Program-made: the position numbers and the translations under genes
In this document: piece after piece, positions 6,517-12,582 of the stretch
How the letters are laid out: each line of letters starts with the position of its first letter
Position numbering within the stretch: the first letter of the stretch is position 1
Notes under the pieces: model-generated
What the model saw: only the letters and a program-made list of their open reading frames with translations
The model's database searches: none
What the model was told of the DNA's origin: nothing
Assembly: GCA_031265635.1 (NCBI GenBank)
Contig: JAISCK010000189.1
Coordinates: 1-12,582 of the forward strand
From: Spirochaetaceae bacterium
GTDB lineage: Bacteria > Spirochaetota > Spirochaetia > Treponematales > Breznakiellaceae
DNA length: 12,582 nt
Direction of reading: 5' to 3'

Positions 6517-7636
6517 TGCGCTGTACAGGCGCCGCCATGGCCCTGAGCCTGACCACCCTGCCTCCGCCCAGTTCGGGAAAGGCCCTGAAACGCTGTCCGT
6601 CGTCCGAGAACGGCGCTGGTTTTTCTCCGGGAAAGGGCGGGTAACGCTCCTGGGTCCAGACTATTCTCTCGTCGCCAAGACGCCATTCAGGATGGGCCGG
6701 ATCAAAGCGTATATAGGATTCATGAACGCCCCGCTCGTTCAGGGGGGCCTCGTCGGTACACTGGAGATAGCGTATGGTCCCGGTTTCGGCTTCAACGGAC
6801 TGGATGACAGCCGAGTGTACCATGGACCCGCCTTCGCCCCTGAAAAGCAGCACGTCAAGGGGCTTGAGGTTTCCCACCCTGTCGTCAACCGGAAGAATTT
6901 CAGAACTCCTTGAATTGAAAAAACTCGTGCCCGCGTAACGGGCCGCGTCGCCAGGCCCCGGCGCTCCCAGGGAACGGCGGAGGGCGCCTCCGAGATCGAG
7001 TCCGCCCCGGCGGGCCGTATAGCTGAGTATATGCCAGACAAAGCCGGAACAGTCCATGCCGGACCAGCCTATGCAGTACAGGTAGTTATACACATCGCTC
7101 TGGCTGATCTCGTCTCCCCCGCTGAGTACATAGGGCCTGTGGGGAAGCCCCCGGTAGGAACCGGCCTTCATCCTGGCTATATCAAAGAGGTCCCGTGAAC
7201 TGGTCCAGGTCCTTGAGGGAATATCGAGTATCATGACCTTTTCCCTTCCGTCGGCGAGTTCTGACGCATAACGGGAGAAATCTTCCCCTTCGAGGACAGC
7301 GCCGATAATATCCCAGAGAAAAGAAGGATCGGCCTTGCCGCCGCCTATGAATTCCCACACCTCGTCCGAAAGTTCGCTCCGCTCGTAATTCTGGGCAAAG
7401 GGCATACGGAGGGTCATCACCCTTCTTCCTATGATGAAGGTCCTGAAACATTCCCTGTACGCTTCTTCAATAACCGCCTCGACCCCGTTCCCCCAGACCC
7501 TGGCGGGATCGGAAAAACTTGCCAGGGGATCGGTGTCCCCGGCTGAAAGGGGAACGGACAGCAGCAGGGAAAGAGCGGCGCAGGCAAAACCGCGCGGCGC
7601 GAATCCTTTTCCGCCGGAAGAAAAACAATTTTTCAT
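6500..7636 (-). CDS. Exported NlpC/P60-like cysteine peptidase
   Basis: The protein has 378 residues. A signal peptide covers about residues 1-32 (CAALSLLLSVPLSAG, cleavage probably near SAG). The N-terminal half (about 35-170) is not recognised. From about 180 the NlpC/P60 papain-like core appears: GMDCSGFVWHIL with the likely nucleophile Cys196, then PLDVLLFRG, then MVHSAVIQSV with the likely base His274. Such enzymes cut peptide bonds in cell-wall stem peptides in the periplasm; this role is inferred from the family. The start at ATG 7636-7634 follows a weak CAGGG. A -10-like TATACT lies only nine bases before the ATG, so the transcript may have almost no leader. It is convergent with the CHASE2 gene, overlapping its end by 17 bases. 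I am fairly sure of the fold and less of the exact substrate. Confidence 0.75.
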   Translation of the reverse strand: MKNCFSSGGKGFAPRGFACAALSLLLSVPLSAGDTDPLASFSDPARVWGNGVEAVIEEAYRECFRTFIIGRRVMTLRMPFAQNYERSELSDEVWEFIGGGKADPSFLWDIIGAVLEGEDFSRYASELADGREKVMILDIPSRTWTSSRDLFDIARMKAGSYRGLPHRPYVLSGGDEISQSDVYNYLYCIGWSGMDCSGFVWHILSYTARRGGLDLGGALRRSLGAPGPGDAARYAGTSFFNSRSSEILPVDDRVGNLKPLDVLLFRGEGGSMVHSAVIQSVEAETGTIRYLQCTDEAPLNERGVHESYIRFDPAHPEWRLGDERIVWTQERYPPFPGEKPAPFSDDGQRFRAFPELGGGRVVRLRAMAAPVQRINRGS

Positions 7637-7655
7637 GACCCTGCCAGTATACCCA

Positions 7656-7688
7656 AAGGCCGGAAAAGGGAGAAGGCCGGAAAAGGGA
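7656..7688. repeat. Short tandem repeat, two 16-base units
   Basis: AAGGCCGGAAAAGGGA occurs at 7656-7671 and again at 7673-7688, one base apart. It lies between the peptidase start and the terminator of the chemoreceptor gene, about where a -35 element for the peptidase gene would fall. It is probably a local duplication with no clear role. Confidence 0.6.
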
Positions 7689-7689
7689 A

Positions 7690-7715
7690 CAAAAAACCCG
7701 GGAAGGCTCCCGGGT
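7690..7715 (-). terminator. Rho-independent terminator of the chemoreceptor gene
   Basis: On the minus strand ACCCGGGA (7715-7708), loop GCCT and TCCCGGGT (7703-7696) form a perfect 8-base stem, followed at once by a run of six T in total. It begins 31 bases after the chemoreceptor stop codon. It should separate that gene from the peptidase gene further down on the same strand. Confidence 0.9.
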
Positions 7716-7746
7716 ATGACTTAAAAATTTTACCTCTTCTCTCCGG

Positions 7747-9933
7747 TCAAATTTTGAATTTGTTTACCTCGGTAATAAGCTGATCAATATCGTTTTTGTT
7801 GTTTTCGCTGATCTCGTTTACCTGGATAATGGCGCTGTTTATCTGATCCGCGCCTACGGCCATTTCGTTCATGCCGTTGGTAAGCTCCTGGGTTATGGCC
7901 GCCAGGGTTTGGCTTGCTTCCAGTACTTCCCCGCCGCCCGTCAGCATCTCCCGGGAACCGTTTTTGACCTGGCCGGTAATTTCGTTCATCTGGCTTACCG
8001 CTTCGAGTAACTGTTTGCTTCCGGTATTCTGTTCTTCCATGGCATTCCTGATGTTTTCTTCCTGCTGGGAAACTATCTGCACTCCCGCGTCAATGGCTTC
8101 AAATTTATCCAGCACCGCGCCGGTGGAACCTGTGATCTTGTCGATGGAATTTTTTATCTTTTTGAGTACCGTGCTTATGGTCTTTGACTGCTCGCCCGAA
8201 GACTCGGCGAGTTTGCGTATTTCATCGGCTACTACCGCGAAGCCCTTTCCGGCCTCTCCCGCGTGGGCAGCCTCAATGGCGGCGTTCATGGAAAGGAGAT
8301 TGGTCTGGCTTGCGATGTTTTCCATGACTCCGTTGATCTCCAGAAGGCCCTCGGACTCATGGGCGATTTCCCGTATATCGGCGGCGACTTCCTGAAGTCC
8401 CAAACGGCCTACTTCGGAAGCGTTGGACAGGTTCTTTACATTGCCGGCATTGCCAATCAGGGTATGGGTAACCGACTGGATATTGGAGAGCATCTCTTCA
8501 ATGGCCGACGAAGACTGGGAAACGCTTGCCGCCTGTTTGTCAATTGCAGCGTTTAATTCGTTGATGTTGCTGATGATTTTCCGCATGATGGTTCCCGTTT
8601 CATCAACGCCGGTGCTTTGTTTTGCCGCCTGGGTTTTCAGGTTTTTGATGTTCGCGGTTATTTCGTTAATCGCCGCCGCTGTTTCGGTCATGTTGGCGGA
8701 AAGCGTAGACCCTACCCGGGACAGGGAAGCAGCCTTGTCTTTTATGGTCATGATGAGGCGGCGGATATTGTCTATGGTCATATTGAAGGACGTGGTCATG
8801 GTTCCTATCTCGTCCTTGCTTTCTATGTCCAGATGCTGGGTCAGGTCTCCTTCTCCCACGCTCTTGAGTACCGTTACCATGCGGGTGAGGGGCTTGCTGA
8901 TGGAACGGGCCATGAGGAAGGCTCCTATAATGATTAAGAGGAGCATGATTCCGCCTATAATGGAACTTGCCAGAAGCATGTTGTAGATGGGGGCGTTGAC
9001 GATGTGGGAGGGGATGCCTATCAGCAGGGACCAGGGCGTCGTTATTTTTCCCATGGTAAAGGGAATGCAGAAGAACTGCATTTTCCCCATTCCGGGAACA
9101 ACATTGGTAAAGGTATATTCGCTGCCTTCCTGCATGGCTTTCATCAGTTCCGGTAAATAGGGCCCGGCGGTATCTTTTTCGGTTTCAGACGCGGGCTTCC
9201 CGATACATGAGGGATCGTAATGACCGCTTGTTATGCCTCCGCTGCTGAATACCGCCGCGATGCTGCCCTTGTAAGGCTGTATCTTTTGTACCAGTTTCTG
9301 GATAGTGGCCACATCAATGTCAATTATCGCCGCGCCGACAAAGCGGCTCCCGTCTTTAACCGGGACGGTTATGCTGGTCAGTAGCCGGTCCTGTCCGTCG
9401 ATATGGTACCAGAAGGGGTCTGTCAGGCTCTCTTCTCCCGTCCGCTTGGCTATGAGGTAATAGTCTCCGGGACCGGGCTTTTCATAATCCTCCAGGGCTA
9501 TCAGTGATATGCCTTTGGCAGTACGGTTCCAGTAGGAGATAAACCTGCCTGACTCGTCGGTTCCCGCGGTGTTGGCGTAGAGCCTGTCCATTCCGTCAAG
9601 AGCGCCGGGTTCCCAGCAGCTTGCGACCGCTGCCGTCTCGGGATGTCTTTCTACCATTGCCCGTAACAGAATATTGAAGAGCGGCCGGCGCTTGCCGGTG
9701 TCTATGTCCTTGTACTGTTCCATTACCAGGGCAAGACTCTGTGTCGTAGTCATATACTCTTCAAACCAGAGCTCAATTTCATTGGCCCTTTCTTTTGCCA
9801 GATTGATAATCGATCTGTAAACAAGATCGGATATTTCTTTTTGGGCAATTCGCAGTATGGTTCCTACCAGGATACCGGTACCGGCAAGAGTCAGGCTGAT
9901 GATCATCAGTATTAGCTTTTTCCTTATTTTCAT
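7747..9933 (-). CDS. Methyl-accepting chemotaxis protein with extracytoplasmic cache-type sensor
   Basis: The protein has 728 residues. ATG 9933-9931 follows AAGGAG with nine bases between. Domains in order: first membrane helix (about 7-28); extracytoplasmic sensor (about 30-310) with a double-cache-like pattern (SYWNRTAKG, DYYLIAKRTGEESLTDPFWY, then FVGAAIIDIDV); second membrane helix (about 315-343); HAMP (about 344-400, SISKPLTRMV and GEGDLT); and a cytoplasmic coiled-coil signalling domain with the conserved tip (about 532-578), including NIASQTNLLSMNAAIEAAHA and GKGFAVVADEIRKLAE. It binds CheW and CheA in the polar array. The C-terminus ends KFKI with no CheR-binding pentapeptide. The ligand is unknown. 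It lies downstream of nagB on the same strand but after a 166-base gap, so it may have its own promoter; sensing of an amino sugar handled by the genes before it is possible but unproven. Confidence 0.93.
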   Translation of the reverse strand: MKIRKKLILMIISLTLAGTGILVGTILRIAQKEISDLVYRSIINLAKERANEIELWFEEYMTTTQSLALVMEQYKDIDTGKRRPLFNILLRAMVERHPETAAVASCWEPGALDGMDRLYANTAGTDESGRFISYWNRTAKGISLIALEDYEKPGPGDYYLIAKRTGEESLTDPFWYHIDGQDRLLTSITVPVKDGSRFVGAAIIDIDVATIQKLVQKIQPYKGSIAAVFSSGGITSGHYDPSCIGKPASETEKDTAGPYLPELMKAMQEGSEYTFTNVVPGMGKMQFFCIPFTMGKITTPWSLLIGIPSHIVNAPIYNMLLASSIIGGIMLLLIIIGAFLMARSISKPLTRMVTVLKSVGEGDLTQHLDIESKDEIGTMTTSFNMTIDNIRRLIMTIKDKAASLSRVGSTLSANMTETAAAINEITANIKNLKTQAAKQSTGVDETGTIMRKIISNINELNAAIDKQAASVSQSSSAIEEMLSNIQSVTHTLIGNAGNVKNLSNASEVGRLGLQEVAADIREIAHESEGLLEINGVMENIASQTNLLSMNAAIEAAHAGEAGKGFAVVADEIRKLAESSGEQSKTISTVLKKIKNSIDKITGSTGAVLDKFEAIDAGVQIVSQQEENIRNAMEEQNTGSKQLLEAVSQMNEITGQVKNGSREMLTGGGEVLEASQTLAAITQELTNGMNEMAVGADQINSAIIQVNEISENNKNDIDQLITEVNKFKI

Positions 9934-10017
9934 GCGACAATACTCCTTAATCGTTATGAAGCAGCCATATCCTTAACATTAAAGAGTTGCGCATATCAAG
10001 CGGGACAGGTGTGGAAA

Positions 10018-10039
10018 ATTGTAATATATTCTGGAATAT
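10018..10039 (-). promoter_or_regulatory. Possible promoter -10 and 14-base palindrome before the chemoreceptor gene
   Basis: The 166-base gap between nagB and the chemoreceptor gene holds a perfect inverted repeat ATATTC-TG-GAATAT (10026-10039). Next to it on the minus strand is TACAAT (10023-10018), five of six matches to a -10 box. The palindrome would fall in the spacer of that promoter, a usual place for a repressor operator. No convincing -35 hexamer is present, and I saw no sigma-28 or sigma-54 type promoter. The rest of the gap is AT-rich with no further gene. Confidence 0.3.
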
Positions 10040-10099
10040 GGTTATTTTTTAAGAAAAAAGAAATGATTTTTTTGACAAGCGGCCCGGTTATCGCGTAGG

Positions 10100-10900
10100 C
10101 TAGGTCCCTGCCGCGTCAAGGTCTTCAAGGTCCCTGAAGTACTGTACGGTTTCGTTTTCAAGAGCGCCCGCGGCTTCCTCGTCGCAGAGTATTGTCCCCC
10201 GGCGGTGGAACTGGAGCGCCGAAAGGGGGCAGGCGTGGCTCACCGCCCCTTCGATGCCGAAGCGCAGGGCACGGGCCTTGCTTTTTCCCGACGCGATGAT
10301 GATGACTTCCCCGGCGTCCATGATGGTTCCTATGCCCACCGTAAGCGCCCTGGCCGGTACTCTGCCGGCATCGCCGCCAAAAAAACGGGCGTTGGCGTTT
10401 CTGGTATTAAGGGTGAGGGTCTTGACCCTGGTCCGTGAATTAAGGGAAGAAAAAGGTTCGTTAAACGCTATGTGTCCGTCTTCGCCGACGCCGCCGAGAA
10501 AAAGCCTTATGCCGCCCGCATCAAGAATCTTTTGTTCGAATAAGGCGCATTCCGCTTCGAGGTCCCCGGCGAGACCGTTAAGGATGTGGGTGTTTTCGGC
10601 CCGGATATCAATATGCTTAAAAAAATTATTTTCCATAAAATAACGGTAGCTCTGGGGGTGGTCCGCGCCGAGGCCCGCGTATTCATCCATATTGAACGTG
10701 ATAACAGAGGCAAAAGAAAGTTCCCCGGCCCGGTAGAGCTGTACCAGTTCCCGGTAGACGCCCAGCGGGCTCCCCCCCGTAGGGAGGCCGAGAACAAAGG
10801 GCTTTCCCGCTCCGGGGGCAAAGGCGGTAATCCTCGACGCGATATACCGGGCGGTATAAAAGCATAGATCTTCGTAATTTTTCCTGATGATTACGCGCAA
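10100..10900 (-). CDS. nagB: Glucosamine-6-phosphate deaminase
   Basis: This enzyme converts glucosamine 6-phosphate to fructose 6-phosphate and ammonia in the cytoplasm, the last step of amino-sugar breakdown. The protein has 266 residues, the same length as E. coli NagB, with matching residue numbers: FVLGLPTGGSP phosphate loop near 35-45, Asp72 in FNMDEY, and Asp141, His143 and Glu148 in GEDGHIAFNEP. Residues of the GlcNAc6P allosteric site known from E. coli (Ser151, Ser152, Arg158, Lys160, Thr161, Tyr254) are also present, so allosteric control is likely kept. The start is TTG (10900-10898), supported by GGGAG eight bases upstream and by the family's N-terminus; no better ATG exists. It lies 72 bases after the YhfT-family gene on the same strand with a hairpin but no terminator between, so co-transcription is likely. 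No nagA is in the window. Confidence 0.97.
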   Translation of the reverse strand: MRVIIRKNYEDLCFYTARYIASRITAFAPGAGKPFVLGLPTGGSPLGVYRELVQLYRAGELSFASVITFNMDEYAGLGADHPQSYRYFMENNFFKHIDIRAENTHILNGLAGDLEAECALFEQKILDAGGIRLFLGGVGEDGHIAFNEPFSSLNSRTRVKTLTLNTRNANARFFGGDAGRVPARALTVGIGTIMDAGEVIIIASGKSKARALRFGIEGAVSHACPLSALQFHRRGTILCDEEAAGALENETVQYFRDLEDLDAAGT

Positions 10901-10927
10901 TGACTATTCTCCCAAAGGCCCTGGATT

Positions 10928-10954
10928 AGGCGGGGGCCATCCGGTTCCCCGCCT
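10928..10954 (-). other. Hairpin between the yhfT-like gene and nagB
   Basis: AGGCGGGG (10928-10935) and CCCCGCCT (10947-10954) form a perfect 8-base GC-rich stem with an 11-base loop. No T-run follows on the minus strand, so it is not a normal terminator. In the mRNA it would protect or set the 3' end of the yhfT-like message and might change the ratio of the two proteins. It ends about 28 bases before the nagB start and leaves the ribosome binding site free. Confidence 0.6.
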
Positions 10955-10972
10955 GACAGATACGGTACAAAC

Positions 10973-12298
10973 TTACCCGGCTACAGGAAAAAGTCCTATC
11001 ACATGAAGTATGTTGACGATGATGCCCATACTGATAGCCCCTATGGGGCCTATGGCCATGGAAGAAACCGGCTTCTTTGCGGTCTGGTTGAGGAAGTGGA
11101 GTCCTATGACCCAGATATAACCTATGGTAGGCGCTATGGCGTTGGCGGCCAGCATACCGCCTACCAGAAGGGAGATATCCAGTATCTTGCTCATTGCAGT
11201 GCGGGTATTGTCGCCCAGATCCTTCATGCCCGGGAAGCGGTCAAGCCCCTTGGCGATAAAGCCCAGGAGGAGTACTTCGATGACCATAATCAAAGCCCCT
11301 GTTACAAAGGACCCGGCCAGGCCCATGATGCCCAGGTTGATAAAGAGTATGGCCGGTACATGGACAGCCTTGGTTCCCGCAGGGGAATAGACGCCCGATA
11401 TGATGGCCGTGGTCATGACCAGGGGAATGAAACCGATGCAGCGGCCCAGGGCCACGATGGCCGCCTCGTTGTATTTCCCTTCCGCGGTGAGGGTGAGCGA
11501 AGCGGGCCCTTCGGCTACAAGGAGCAGCGTGGTAGCCAGGGCGACTACGCCTCCCGATATGGCGAGGATAAGCATGTTCTTTTTGATACGGATTATGTTT
11601 TTTTCAAAAACAGCAAAGGCCTGTTCCGCGGCGTTTCCTTCCGCTTTTTTGGAAACCCGGACCGCCACAAAGACCATGGCGATGATGGAGAAAAGGAGGG
11701 CCATGCCGTCGGCGTTGAGGACCACATTGACATCGTTGACGGTAAATTTTCCGAAAAGGGCGGCAAGCTGCTTTACCAGCATGGTCAGCGCGAGAACGAT
11801 GATTCCCGCAAGGGCATTGGTCTGGTAGGCCACCGCGATGGCGGGGAATACGCAGAAGAGGACTATGATGAGTCCGCCGACCGTACTGAGATTGCCGAGA
11901 AAGTTGATGGGCATCAGGGCAAAAAGATTCATAACCCCCTGCATGCCGAACATGAGGAGTATGCCGAAGGCCGCTCCCGCCGCGGTGGCTGTCAGGGCGC
12001 CGTTTTTGTTATCCTTAAACAGGGCGCCCAGAATATCGCAGGCCAGCATTATGGTATGAACGATGATGATGCGTCCGGCGATTGAGGTAGGAAGGCCAAA
12101 GCCCACCACAAGGCCGAAGGACAGGGCGAAGCTCGATGCAAAAAGGGTCTTGCGGTCTATTTCCCCGTTGATATAGGGGCCGTACATGGGCCTGATACCG
12201 TCATTAAAAACGGCGATGTTTTGGTTTGCCAGGTATGCGCAGATACCTCCGAAGGCCGCCATAACGATAAGCGTCAGGGCGTTGATTTGAAAAGCCAT
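10973..12298 (-). CDS. yhfT: YhfT-family polytopic membrane protein
   Basis: The protein has 441 residues and starts at ATG 12298-12296 after AAGGAGG. It is strongly hydrophobic with roughly ten or more membrane segments in the inner membrane. It resembles E. coli YhfT (about 434 residues) of the yhf/php operon: early motif ANQNIAVFNDGIRPMYGPYI, then GEIDRKTLFASSFALSFGLV, a soluble-looking loop near 215-235 (SKKAEGNAAEQAFAVF), and a C-terminal part with GLDRFPGMKDLGDNTRT and SMAIGPIGAISMGI. The function is unproven; its many helices and its steady partnership with YhfU suggest a transporter. It lies between the YhfU-like gene and nagB on one strand, which hints at an amino sugar or related compound as substrate; that is inference. 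The family call is firm. Confidence 0.85.
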   Translation of the reverse strand: MAFQINALTLIVMAAFGGICAYLANQNIAVFNDGIRPMYGPYINGEIDRKTLFASSFALSFGLVVGFGLPTSIAGRIIIVHTIMLACDILGALFKDNKNGALTATAAGAAFGILLMFGMQGVMNLFALMPINFLGNLSTVGGLIIVLFCVFPAIAVAYQTNALAGIIVLALTMLVKQLAALFGKFTVNDVNVVLNADGMALLFSIIAMVFVAVRVSKKAEGNAAEQAFAVFEKNIIRIKKNMLILAISGGVVALATTLLLVAEGPASLTLTAEGKYNEAAIVALGRCIGFIPLVMTTAIISGVYSPAGTKAVHVPAILFINLGIMGLAGSFVTGALIMVIEVLLLGFIAKGLDRFPGMKDLGDNTRTAMSKILDISLLVGGMLAANAIAPTIGYIWVIGLHFLNQTAKKPVSSMAIGPIGAISMGIIVNILHVIGLFPVAG

Positions 12299-12375
12299 AT
12301 ATTCCTCCTTACTGAAAACCCGTTAAATAAAGTAGAGTCACAGCTCCGTAACTCCCTTAAAAACCGCATTTTCAC

Positions 12376-12401
12376 AGCCCCGGGCGGGAAAACGCGGGGC
12401 T
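12376..12401. other. Hairpin overlapping the stop of the YhfU-like gene
   Basis: AGCCCCG (12376-12382) and CGGGGCT (12395-12401) form a 7-base stem with a 12-base loop. On the minus strand it begins within the yhfU-like stop codon; a short T-run comes only about a dozen bases after the stem, so termination there would be weak. On the plus strand it is followed directly by ATTTTT and would look like a terminator for antisense transcription. It is probably an mRNA-stability or partial-termination element between the yhfU-like and yhfT-like genes. Confidence 0.45.
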
Positions 12402-12582
12402 ATTTTTCCTCGATGGCCTTGAGTATAAGGGGCAGCACCCGCTCGGCGTCATAGTTGACAAAACCAAAGGCGACTTTGCCGGCCTTGACTGCCGAGGATA
12501 TTTCTTCCTGCCCCATGACCTTGCCGGGCATGCTGACGGTAATGCACTTGTCCTTTCCCAAAAGGCCCAGGGTTATGCCCAG
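12400..12582 (-). CDS. yhfU: YhfU-like DUF2620 protein, 5' part missing at window edge
   Basis: Only the last 60 residues are in the window; the frame is open to the right edge and ends with TAG at 12402-12400. The sequence LGLLGKDKCITVSMPGK, then VKAGKVAFGFVNYDAERVLP, then LILKAIEEK matches the C-terminal half of E. coli YhfU, a protein of about 117 residues in the DUF2620 family (compare its GYNKSCTIAKPG and GKVAFGMSVEHVEHAIPMLI). The protein is small and soluble, with unknown function. It almost always travels with yhfT, as here, where yhfT follows after about 100 bases. The pair may form one transport or sensing unit; that is inference. Confidence 0.75.
   Translation of the reverse strand: MGITLGLLGKDKCITVSMPGKVMGQEEISSAVKAGKVAFGFVNYDAERVLPLILKAIEEK

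Noticed and set aside
8423..8986. Plus-strand open frame of 187 codons in the chemoreceptor gene
   Set aside because: It is a complement of the chemoreceptor coiled coil, Met/Ser/Leu-rich with no start signals.
10040..10099. T-rich stretch after nagB as a possible terminator
   Set aside because: Runs of T are present on the minus strand, but I could not find a stable stem directly before them.
11003..12085. Plus-strand open frame of 360 codons opposite the YhfT-family gene
   Set aside because: The translation is rich in Gly, His, Asp and Tyr without a recognisable domain, as expected for the complement of a hydrophobic membrane protein. The minus-strand frame has family similarity and a good ribosome binding site.

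Overview
The window looks like chromosome of a spirochaete, most likely a Treponema-type (possibly gut-associated) species. This is inferred from the protein content: a 510-residue protein resembling a treponemal family of unknown function, a CHASE2/cyclase-like membrane sensor, an Ala-rich lipoprotein, a cache-type chemoreceptor, and AGGAGG-type ribosome binding sites. No rRNA, tRNA, IS element, phage gene or CRISPR array is visible.

Left region (1-1380). A DUF362-type lipoprotein gene runs off the left edge on the minus strand. Just upstream is a decayed short gene: a good Shine-Dalgarno, 19 codons, an in-frame stop, then coding-like sequence. Divergent to it is the clear wreck of an AraC-family regulator in which three segments of the family are still recognisable but split by deletions and frame changes. 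The locus looks like a former regulator plus target cluster of which only the DUF362 gene may still work.

Second region (1418-4072). A compact minus-strand unit reads Ala-rich lipoprotein, then the 510-aa protein, then a DinB-fold protein, with gaps of 3 and 9 bases.

Third region (4177-7746). Divergent from the lipoprotein is a 779-aa CHASE2-type sensor with three membrane helices and a C-terminal nucleotide-cyclase-like domain that has lost both metal-binding aspartates, so it is probably a pseudo-cyclase. It overlaps tail to tail by 17 bases with an exported NlpC/P60-like cysteine peptidase. A strong Rho-independent terminator follows the chemoreceptor gene.

Right region (7747-12582), all minus strand. 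Transcription order is the 3' end of a YhfU-like (DUF2620) gene, a YhfT-family membrane protein, glucosamine-6-phosphate deaminase (NagB, with all catalytic and most allosteric residues), and then, after a 166-base gap with its own control signals, a methyl-accepting chemotaxis protein. The yhfU-yhfT pair is known from the poorly understood E. coli php (yhf) operon. Placing nagB directly behind it suggests uptake or processing of an amino sugar or related compound, and this is the most interesting functional lead in the window.
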